Assembly: GCA_947179155.2 (NCBI GenBank)
Contig: OX359286.1
Location: forward strand, 14,742,913 to 14,806,912
Length of the DNA: 64,000 nucleotides
Direction: 5' to 3'
DNA from: Hedera helix
Lineage: Eukaryota; Streptophyta; Magnoliopsida; Apiales; Araliaceae
The notes under the pieces were generated by a model. That model was given only the letters and a program-made list of their open reading frames with translations, ran no database searches and was not told the DNA's origin. Made by a program: the position numbers and the translations under genes. This document shows positions 57,501 to 64,000 of the stretch, one piece after another; positions within the stretch are counted from its first letter, which is position 1; each line of letters opens with the position of its first letter.

Positions 57501-60500
57501 TTAGCTCTCTTTCTTTTATTTAATTTTTAATTAGAATATAATTTTGAACTCTTCCCCTCTCATACAGATGCCATTAATTATCTTTATCATCCATGCAACA
57601 AGTACAAGAACATCGTTAAAGAGATCCAGAATTCCAAATTCAGCACCAATCCAGAATAAAATACTACTGGTTAATGGTTAGTCTTTCAGAAGGCATACAA
57701 CTGCTCGACTCCATGTCACTTATTAAATAAAACACTAAAAAATAAAGATGAGTAGAGGCACCAAGTTAATATACCAGCTCAGAGTTCTGGCTTGGAACAG
57801 AAGTCACAGGAGGGCCAGATGGACCGGACAATATAACAGTTGCACCCTGTCAATCACAAACAATACATCACTTAGCTTTGTATCACAAGCCATGAAGTAC
57901 AACTTACCATATGTTTTATTCAACCAAAAATATTACAAAAGTATGGATTAGACTCATTTATCAAATTGAAAAGATTAATTCATAATCATCTAATACCAGT
58001 GAAGGGGAAAACAACGCATATGGTATACGTGTGAATTTATAAATTCAGTAGACCAAATGTAACAAACCTCTTTACTCCTGATAGCCATATGTCCTGGCGG
58101 TGGAGCAGGTAGCGCTTGTGATGGAAGTGAGACCGATTTACCCCACCCAATCTTCAGCTCATATTCATAAACAACCACTCCTGTATTTTTAAAGTAGTAT
58201 ACAGATGTACGTACACATATCATTAGTCCCTATTTTTTCTTTTACTGATTTCCATAACTGCGATATGTCAAAAGCATTTTATACAGAAAAAATGTCCATA
58301 TACAAACAGATGATAAAACCAATGAACCAGATAGACAACAATTATCCTATTCTGAAGTGTTCAAAAGTCAAAACTTATGCTCTAATGAATTACAGGCACT
58401 TTAGTCAAGTATGTCAGTATGTTCTAACAGAACCCAAATGCATCCATTTTTCTTCAATTTGTGGATACAATTTTATTTCATCCGTTGGATAAGTTTTCTA
58501 GATCCATTTCAATTATGAACATTAAGATGCCAATTTCCACATATTAATGTACTAAATTTGAATTGTTTAGACTCTTTCCAGAGTTACTGCCAAGAGAAAA
58601 AACCTCAATAGTAATGGTTCGTAGCATTTTGGAATAAAAGGTCAGCTCTATTTCAGATTCATAAACTCATTTGTTTCCAGTTTCGACAATTGTTTAATAT
58701 CAAAAACATAATTCGTTAGAATAGGGAAGAAGATTACATTAATGAGGATAACAAGTCCTCCAAAATGGAAAACAGAAAACTCAAAAAAAATAAAAATGCA
58801 GACTTACGAACTTAAGCCTTACAGTCCCAGTAAAAGTGTGAAGCCCCAAGTTCTCTAAATGATTGCTTACATGCACTTTAGTCAAGTATGTCAGTAGGTT
58901 CCAACAGAACCCAAATGCATCCATTTTTCTTCAATTTGCAGATACAATTTTATTTCATCCGTTGGATAAGTTTTCTAGTTCCATTTCAATTATCCACATT
59001 AAAACGTGCCAATTTCTACATATTAAATTTGAATTGTCTTAGACTCTTTCCAGAGTTACTGTCAAGAGAAAACCCCTCAATAGTAATGGTTCGTAGCATT
59101 TCAAAATAAAAGGTCAGCTCTATTTCAGATTCATAAACTCATTTTGTTTCCAGTTTCCACAATTGTTTAATATCAAAAACATAATTCATTAGAATAGGTA
59201 AGAAGATTACACTAATGGAGGATAACAGGTCCTCTAAAATGGAAAACAGAAAATTTAAGGAAAATAAAAAAGCAGAATTACAAACTTCAGCCTTCCACTC
59301 CCAGGAAAACTGTGAAGCCCCAAGTCCTCTAAATGATTGCAGAAGCCCAAAGCCATGCTAGAAAATGGAAGCAAAGTTCTTTTAAAATGCATGGTGATGG
59401 TTGAAATATATTAAAACAGAAAGAAGTTTGTCCAACTCAATTAACATGAGCTAAGAATGATTAATGACATTTTCCATCCTTCTATATAGGGCTGTTCAAA
59501 ATTTTCGGTTTTTTGGCGAACCGGTCCGAACCAGTCGGTTCAGTACAAAATTGACAGGTCCGGTACCGGTTGATACCGGTTCGGTACAGATTCGACGTTT
59601 TGGAGGTCCGGTACATTCCGGACCGAACCGGTTGTACCAGTTTTTTTTTTGTTTTTTTTAATGATAATTATTATTAATAATAAATAATTACTAATAATAA
59701 TAAAAATAATACTAATAATAATAAAAATAATATTAATAATAATTATTATTATTATTATTAATAAATAATTACTAATAATAATAAAAATAATATTAATAAT
59801 AATAAAATAATATTAATAATTATTATTATTATTTTCGGTTAATAACCGGTTCGGTACCGGTTTCGGTATTTATTTTTTTCTATTTTCGGTACCGGTTCGG
59901 TTCAGTTCGGTTTTAACCGTTTGAACACCCCTACTTCTATACAAAAATGATATAGGTTTTGAAAGTAGAGGTTGAGGATTGAAGCCCAACATAAAAAAAA
60001 GGCATTCTAATTCTTATGGAAAAGTACAAGCTGAGAAGAAGCTGGAAACGAGAGTAAATTAGGTAAGAGAAAAGATGATAAAATACTTTATTGCTGAATA
60101 TTATATTAGCGTGTTAATTCTTTGATTGGGTTTGGAATTCCTCTTGAAACAACATATTAAAATGCCCACTATACCAATACATAATTCATGTATAACATGT
60201 GAAAGTTCTACATTTAGAAACCTTCTCTTTCATTTTCTAGGAGTTCAACTGGTGTCTGTCTATGCCTCAGCTATGGGAGCGTTTATCGGACAGATGTTCA
60301 CTGGGAGTACTCATCTTTCTTTGAATGTTTTCCAATATTTCATTTACCCATTCTCCCTTAAGGTGGATTCTAGTAAATCCTTAATGTACCTTCTCTCTCC
60401 TTCACAGTATTATTTTTTTTAAGAAATCTATCAGAAAAATGGATCTTCATAATTAATTAGTTAATTTATCTTAGAAACCACAACATTATTTGAGAATGTT

Positions 60501-61850
60501 GTGAAGACATGTTTGTCATTCTGTTTACTCCTAAACTAGAGTCCTCTTCAGCTGAAGATCGATGCATAAGCTTGAGAAATTCAAGTAACAAGTTATTTGT
60601 ATTTTCACTATTTATTGATTTCACTTCACGTTTCGACATTCCAATTTTTTTGTCATCTGCACCATGAATTATTGAGCCAATCAAAATGGCACTAAACAAT
60701 GAAATTTTGATCATCGGCAGAATGCATGAATGTAATTTCCCCTTCGGCTAGGTTAAATCAACAAACAATTGCAGTGCAAATTGAAAAAAGGCAAAGAGGT
60801 TTAACCTTGCATCTCATCTTTAGCAGCCTGTCCATCAGCTCTGTTCATGAAAGCTACAAAACCACAATTTCTTTGTCGTCTCCGTTCCTCTTCTGTCCGG
60901 GGCCACATAATTTTCACACTAGCAATAGGCCCAAATCTTCCAAAAGTACGCAAAAGAAAATTCTCGTCCACCTAGAATATGGTTATCAATATCAGAAGAT
61001 TAGCTTTCTATCTTTAGTATCTTTAGTAACAAAGCATCAAATAACAAATGTATCAGAAAATCAAATTTTAAAGCATTAGTCAACCTGGGGTGACAGATTC
61101 CCAACATAAAGATTTGTAGTTTGTGGATCTCCATCATCAAATGAGCCAGGCTTTCCACTTGGATCGAAATCATCAGGTAGCTCGTCAAATCTACTAGATG
61201 GCTGAGAAAGATAGGGAAATATGGATATAAGCATCATATGCTGAAGATAAACATAAAAAATTAATAAATAAAACAATCTACACACAAAATGTCATGTCAA
61301 CAACTCCTTCCAAATAATCTGAGAATCCATAGAGAAAACTTATCCAGTCAATAAGAAAAGATGCTAACCTTGTAGCAATGTACATCTATACAAATTAAAG
61401 CAAATAGGAAATACTATATAGAGATTTCATATCATTTTTTTAAGATGAAATAATAGTAGAAATGGAATACAAACTGATCATATGTAACGGTCTTGTACAG
61501 GGGAGAAAATAACAAAAAAAGAAGAAATTACTTACAGCAGAGATATCACTATGATGGCCGTCACGCCAGTTTTCACGCTCTTGATTACGCCTTTCCCTCA
61601 TTTCTTGCTCATGCTTCAACTCTTCCATGAAATGATCAATATTCCGCGACTTCCCTTTCTCTTTGTCCTTTGGCCTCTCCTCCTCCTTCTGGAAATATCA
61701 TATATAACGAAAATGATAGTAAGGCATAGCCCAGCTAGTCCTCTATGGAACAAAAGAAATTATGCAGTAAATTCATCAAGCACAATTACCTTTTTCTCAT
61801 AATCTTTTCCCTTGGTTGCCAAAGGAGGTGGTATGAAAGACGGAACATAC
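45277..61850 (-). CDS. RRC1: U2 snRNP-associated SURP protein, RRC1/U2SURP ortholog (5' partial)
   Basis: Fourteen exons on the minus strand, all with GT-AG borders and matching phase: 61790-61850, 61536-61688, 61085-61201, 60806-60971, 58068-58180, 57775-57846, 56868-57089, 55057-55115, 54826-54910, 54548-54685, 53741-53965, 52834-53636, 52166-52332, 45277-45557 (stop TAA 45277-45279). They give 886 residues: RRM (about 100-180, LYVGNL and RNCGFVAF), SURP (245-301), CID (356-510), SAP-like (554-582), cwf21 (739-783) and RS tail (795-886). Arabidopsis RRC1 has the same order and about 950 residues. The missing start, about 90 residues, was not found up to 64,000. The family is nuclear, binds U2 snRNP and acts in pre-mRNA splicing. 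In Arabidopsis RRC1 also affects phytochrome B responses. No stop or frameshift is seen, so it is probably functional. Confidence 0.95.
46807..48224 (+). mobile_element. 5' LTR of the Athila-type element
   Basis: It starts TGATGAGTGAGTTTTATACC, the usual opening of this LTR group. It includes several imperfect copies of a CCGCAGCTGCGCT-like word (46,970-47,120) and the TATA-like box. The 3' edge near AGGCAACA is a best guess from its distance to the primer-binding site. Confidence 0.65.
48231..48250 (+). other. Primer-binding site of the Athila-type element
   Basis: TGGTGCTATTGTCGGGGACT, a mutated form of the TGGCGCCGTTGCCGGGGA site that Athila-group elements use (Asp tRNA type). Confidence 0.75.
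48334..49607 (+). pseudogene. Athila-type gag with in-frame stops
   Basis: From the ATG at 48334 a single frame continues to about 49607, broken by stops at 48469 (TGA), 48829 (TGA), about 48948 (TAG), 49381 (TGA) and about 49440 (TGA). The capsid motifs FGGLPNDDPNDLVSFLEIC, WLHSLPPGSITTWNDLAHKF and FLVKFFPSAKT are plain, and GNHPSEQC is a zinc-knuckle remnant. Nearly all stops fit C-to-T changes of CGA or CAG/CAA codons. The frame itself is intact, with no indels in this stretch, so decay is recent relative to other copies in the window. Confidence 0.88.
49608..50394 (+). pseudogene. Athila-type spacer and protease with altered active site
   Basis: The first part (49648-50016) encodes a Lys-rich linker and FLEVFKKLQINIPLAEVLKQ, a conserved Athila block before protease. 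The protease reads CDLEASINLMPLSIYQQLGL, ELADRSLTYPKGIVEEVLVK and NIPIILGR. The catalytic D-[LS]-G-A motif appears as DLEA, so the Gly next to the catalytic Asp is Glu. A frame change lies between the two parts. Confidence 0.85.
50454..51978 (+). pseudogene. Athila-type reverse transcriptase and start of RNase H
   Basis: Broken into frames at 50454-50639, 50705-50953, 51011-51394 and 51409-51978. Fingers/palm motifs include VCMDFKRLNKTTRKDHFPLP and LLDGYSGYYQI. The catalytic box, normally [YF]MDD, reads EVFMDFSVFGDTF: one Asp codon is missing. RNase H begins KWKCDTSDFAIGVVLGQ and ends abruptly. SVKGIQSLLGHAGFYRRFIK is the conserved thumb-connection block. It is inactive. Confidence 0.9.
52166..52332 (-). 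CDS. RRC1: RRC1 exon encoding the cwf21 motif
   Basis: It encodes QKLRRLEVALIEYRESLEER and IERKVEVHRKRLQSEFGL, the helix shared with the splicing factors Cwc21/SRm300. If the following 6.6 kb intron is not removed, translation stops two codons past the exon (AGT AAG TAA), giving a protein that lacks the RS tail. Confidence 0.95.
52834..54685 (-). CDS. RRC1: RRC1 exons encoding the CID and SAP-like region
   Basis: Exons 54548-54685, 53741-53965 and 52834-53636. The CID (RNA polymerase II CTD-interacting fold) runs from FEDMLRALTLERSQIKEAMG through VARLMLVSDILHNS to LQVWADWFLFSDAY. The 803-base exon then holds a SAP-like helix pair (LPLGELERRCRHNGLSLVGG) and a low-complexity, Ser/Gly/Asp-rich linker with ASKWAREDDESDDEQ, conserved in plant homologs. 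Confidence 0.93.
54209..54423. mobile_element. Stowaway-type MITE in an RRC1 intron
   Basis: Inverted ends CTTCCTTTGTTCCACAAAAA and, from the right, CTCCCTCCAATCCACAAAAA, flanked by TA on both sides (54207-54208, 54424-54425). It is 215 bp and noncoding, typical of Tc1/mariner-derived Stowaway elements. Confidence 0.85.
55710..55909. mobile_element. Possible degenerate Stowaway-type MITE in an RRC1 intron
   Basis: The right end ATGGAATGGAGGGAGTA is a good Stowaway terminus. The left end (CTCCTTACCG next to TA) matches only in its first bases. It lies in intron 55,116-56,867. Confidence 0.4.
56269..56532. mobile_element. Harbinger-like MITE in an RRC1 intron
   Basis: Inverted ends TGTTGTGTTTGGATT and, from the right, TGCGGCGTTTGGATT. 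The interior is rich in GGAATGG/CCATTCC words in both orientations. Flanks TAA and TGA fit a three-base duplication with one mismatch. A widespread plant MITE type with this interior exists. Family assignment is tentative. Confidence 0.65.
56868..57089 (-). CDS. RRC1: RRC1 exon encoding the SURP module
   Basis: 74 codons in phase 0 at both ends. It contains HLRHVIDTMALYILDGG and FEQAIMERGRGN, then FLFELGSKEHTYYVWRLYSF, the complete SURP (SWAP) RNA-processing motif. An in-frame single exon for this module would allow clean skipping. Confidence 0.95.
58396..59340. repeat. 477-bp direct tandem duplication in an RRC1 intron
   Basis: Copies start at 58396 and 58873 with GCACTTTAGTCAAGTATGTC. They stay alignable through CCAAATGCATCCATTTTTCT and AGTAATGGTTCGTAGCATTT to the end of the second copy near 59340, with around 10 per cent differences and small indels. 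Confidence 0.9.
59487..59933. mobile_element. Complete hAT-type MITE with perfect 8-bp target duplication
   Basis: Ends TAGGGCTGTTCAAA and TTTGAACACCCCTA. Identical eight-base flanks CTTCTATA lie at 59479-59486 and 59934-59941. The ends are GGTACCGG/CCGGTTCGG-rich around an AAT-trinucleotide centre. It is noncoding. A truncated sibling lies at 43,505-43,871. Confidence 0.93.
60806..61201 (-). CDS. RRC1: RRC1 exons encoding the RRM core
   Basis: Exons 61085-61201 and 60806-60971. The first ends the RNP2 strand (LYVGNL) and the second supplies RNP1 (CGFVAF) and the acidic/basic loop TEEERRRQR typical of U2SURP. The RRM finishes in exon 58068-58180 (YEYELKIGWGK), which continues into the conserved proline linker SLPSQALPAPPPGHMAIRS. 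The intron in between (58181-60805) is 2.6 kb and carries a MITE and a tandem duplication. Confidence 0.93.
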
Positions 61851-62278
61851 CTGCAGAAACGGAAGGAACTGCTCTCTAAAATGTGAACGTACCTTTTTTT
61901 CCAAATCTTCAAAGGATCACATGCAATGTTTATTTATATGTTAAACAATTAACCACTTTATCATGCTTCTTCAAAATGTCTACACAATAGTATACATGAT
62001 CCTGTTTTACCAAGAACATGCTATTTTCTTAAGCATATTTGAATATTTCAATGCTTTTACAATGCCAAAAATTATATAAAAAAAAAATCAAAGCAAAATA
62101 ATGGCATGCTTACTTTGCCTTGTGAGCCTTCCCTAGCCTCAACTCAACAATGCCGTTTATCTCAAACAGAGTAAAATGTCTTGGGGTATTGTGGAGTTGT
62201 GCTTTACTATTATTTGAGACATTTGGATAGAAAGGAGTGGTAAAAAAGTCTGAGGATAGTCCCTTCTCTCCCATTGCT
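61851..62278. other. RRC1 intron upstream of the first visible exon
   Basis: The acceptor CTGCAG at 61851-61856 must be served by an exon further right. No exon encoding the expected N-terminal residues was found here. The segment 62,100-62,278 may be an older part of the LINE whose 3' end follows. Confidence 0.5.
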
Positions 62279-62482
62279 TTGGGAGAAAGTTTCTTCCTGG
62301 CTTCGCTTTGGGCTATTGTTATGGTGCTTTTAAAGGGGTGGCATTGTTGGATGGTCATAAAAATTGGTCTGCTCTATATTATTCCTTTAGTTTTGTTCCA
62401 CTTTGTATTTCTTGGAAGATTTCTTGTCCTCCCTCTCAGTAACTTTTCTATTTTCTAATAAAATTTATTCCTTTATATAACA
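62279..62482 (+). mobile_element. LINE 3' end, copy 1
   Basis: It encodes a ...FFLASLWAIV... tail, a form of the C-terminal ASxWA motif of plant LINE ORF2, then a 3' untranslated part with TTGTATTTCTTGGAAGATTT, CCTCCCTCTCAGTAACTTTT and CTAATAAAATTTATTCC. It ends ATATAACAG with no long A tail. The frame is broken. Confidence 0.6.
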
Positions 62483-62514
62483 GAATATTGCTTAGGTCTT
62501 ACAAGTGTTACCTT

Positions 62515-62730
62515 TGGAAGAAATTTTCTTCCTGCCTTTGCTTTGGGCTATAATTATGGGTGCTTTTAAAGGAGTGGCATTGTTGGATGGTTATAAAAAT
62601 TGCCCTGCTTTATATTATCCCTTTAGATTTGTTCCGCTTTGTATTTCTTTGAAGACTCCTTGTCCTCCCTCTCTGTAACTTCTATTTTCTAATAAAATTT
62701 CTTCTCTTATATAACAAAAAAAATCTTAGT
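62515..62730 (+). mobile_element. LINE 3' end, copy 2, with A tail
   Basis: It repeats the preceding segment (about 85 per cent identity) about 235 bases downstream: TTTCTTCCTGCCTTTGCTTT, GCATTGTTGGATGGTTATAA and CTAATAAAATTTCTTC. It ends TATATAACAAAAAAAA, a LINE-style 3' terminus. Orientation is opposite to the RRC1 gene. Confidence 0.65.
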
Positions 62731-63432
62731 TCTTAAAAGTGTTACCTAACCTAACAGAGTATAACCACTTATAATCTCTTGGATAACACCTTGTCAGAAT
62801 GTTTTACACACGGATCACCAAACTAAACTATTGGCTCTAAAATCGTTGACACTAATAGCTCTATCCTTCTTCAGTACAAGAGAGATAAAGTGGAGTTGAT
62901 GCTCTTACAAACCACCCCATTCACATGAAATTACTGGGGAGAAAAACACACTCAAAAGATCACACACCAAACCGAATCCTAACAATAATGCTGGAAACAG
63001 GTCATAGAAATCCATCAGGATCATGAGTCATATAACCCTTCATCTACCCAACATTACATAAGATCTATTCCTCAACAAAAGTTATTTCTAACCAAGCACT
63101 CACATCCATCGAAATTGGAAACCACCCCAATCCCCCTCAATCCTTCGCCAAGTGCAACTCTAATATGCCTAGCATTGTAGCTTAGAGAGATTTGACACAG
63201 TAATTAAACTATCAAGGGAAGCTTATACAAACAAGGACTATTTCTCAAAGTCATTGTTCAAAGATACGGCAGTGTTGCCAAAAATATTGGACACTCGCTT
63301 TGGTTTCTTTAACCACACTCCAATATACACAAATTGTAATTTCTTGCATTATCAATGTAAAAGCAATGTATATGCAAAATTTTGGCATTATGGGTTAATG
63401 GAGAAATAAAGGTGAAATAGCGGTGTTAGTGT
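62731..63432. other. Noncoding stretch, probably RRC1 intron
   Basis: No open frame of note, no exon matching the RRC1 N terminus and no transposon boundary recognised. Confidence 0.5.
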
Positions 63433-63783
63433 TCTAAAAAGTGGGCTCGGCGGCGCCCCCGGTGCCTCGCCTAGGCCCAAGGCGGGAAAAAAATCCTTCA
63501 AGGAAATTAAGCGCGGAAGGCGGAGAAATTAGGACTGCAATTGTTTTTTTTATTTTAATAACTAAGTTACAAAACGACGTCATGAGAGTGGATGATGAAG
63601 TTGAAGGCAGTTCGAGTCTTACTTGGTAGACGGTTGGTGAAGCATCGGGAGCGGATAGCGTGTTAGAGTCTAAGAGAAGTAGTAGAAATGTTAGAGTAAG
63701 AGAACTCCATGAAGAATATTTTTTGTCTGATGATGACATGGAAGAAGAGGGAGATGAGGAGTATGAGTCCGATTGGGACATTA

Positions 63784-63816
<33 letters not shown>

Positions 63817-63880
63817 TACAAAGGGCTATGGAGATGAGGACTATTAGTTTGTATTTTTTATTATTTGTTTGTGATTGAAC
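63433..63880 (+). pseudogene. Possible hAT-transposase C-terminal remnant
   Basis: A GC-rich segment (CGGCGGCGCCCCCGGTGCCT, from 63,449) is followed, after a TTTTTTTATTTTAATAAC stretch, by a frame reading RSSRNVRVRELHEEYFLSDD and DWDIILEGYGEEELE with a stop at 63876-63878. Acidic tails of this kind, ...RVRELHEEnF... followed by Asp/Glu runs, end many plant hAT transposase-like proteins after the dimerisation domain. No transposase core is inside the window. It could also be an unrelated acidic tail. Confidence 0.4.
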
Positions 63881-64000
63881 TTTAAACAATTACATGTTTG
63901 TTTTTAAACTTTGACATTAGCAATATGGATATGTGTTTGAACTTTAAGCATAGGCATTTATTATCTTTATTATAAATTGTTTTACCTTATATTATTGTTT

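Larger units (their letters stand above)
58181..60805 (-). other. 2.6 kb RRC1 intron with a MITE and a tandem duplication
   Basis: Between RRM exons. It holds the 477-bp duplication (58,396-59,340) and the hAT MITE (59,487-59,933). Borders: donor GTTAAA at 60805 and acceptor TTTTTAAATACAG-type at 58181. No other gene was seen. Confidence 0.85.

Noticed and set aside
61880..61910. Extra RRC1 exon end (GATTTGGAAAAAAAG before GTACGT)
   Set aside because: It resembles the end of the 61,790 exon but lacks an upstream acceptor and an open frame. The resemblance is short enough to be chance.
1..64000. CRISPR array, bacterial operon, phage or plasmid features
   Set aside because: Introns, plant retrotransposons and MITEs show nuclear plant DNA. 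The direct repeats seen have no spacer-repeat regularity.

Overview
This is nuclear DNA from a flowering plant, most likely a eudicot. The evidence is one intron-rich, U2-type spliced gene orthologous to Arabidopsis RRC1 (human U2SURP/SR140), set in very AT-rich DNA full of LTR retrotransposons, hAT, Stowaway and Harbinger-type MITEs, a tRNA-derived SINE and LINE tails. I cannot name the species. There is no bacterial-style gene organisation, no CRISPR array and no rRNA or tRNA gene.

Positions 1-18,700 form a nested retrotransposon nest. A minus-strand Ty3/gypsy element has its LTR from 11,416, its primer-binding site at 11,401, a coiled-coil-coding stretch ahead of gag (10,526-11,046) and a decayed gag-protease (8,938-10,192). 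Its protease is interrupted by a plus-strand LTR (4,746-8,937), which itself carries two more LTR insertions: 1-4,745, and a clean 3.4 kb solo LTR at 5,510-8,919 with target duplication AATTC. Its own LTR is interrupted by a 4.1 kb solo LTR (11,844-15,935), which in turn holds a SINE (12,710-12,944).

Positions 18,700-45,000 hold Ty1/copia LTRs (about 18.8-20.2 kb and 22.4-25.2 kb), a Tat-like LTR start (25,305), a solo LTR with target duplication CTTAT (26,590-28,264), an LTR joined to a primer-binding site on one side and a polypurine tract on the other (29,961-31,696), a 4.4 kb solo LTR (32,065-36,477), a gag fragment (36,478-37,105), a head-to-head inverted copia LTR pair around a gag fragment (40,387-41,441) and several hAT MITEs.

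Positions 45,277-61,850 (minus strand) hold fourteen exons of the RRC1/U2SURP gene: RRM, SURP, CID, SAP-like, cwf21 and C-terminal RS regions, 886 residues in frame. Only the N-terminal exon or exons (about 90 residues by family comparison) are missing, and I did not find them up to 64,000. The last intron is 6.6 kb because a 3'-truncated Athila-type retrotransposon (about 46,807-51,980) lies in it on the opposite strand, separating the RS-domain exon from the rest of the gene. Other introns carry MITEs and a 477-bp tandem duplication. Upstream of the visible exons are two tandem LINE 3' ends and a possible hAT remnant at the right edge.

The window has one working gene. Everything else supported by the sequence is transposon-derived or simple repeat. 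I found no convincing new multi-gene system. The points most worth a second look are the transposon-stretched RS-exon intron, the pre-gag coiled-coil ORF, the inverted LTR pair, the palindrome arrays inside the giant LTRs, and a short core conserved in all copies of those LTRs.
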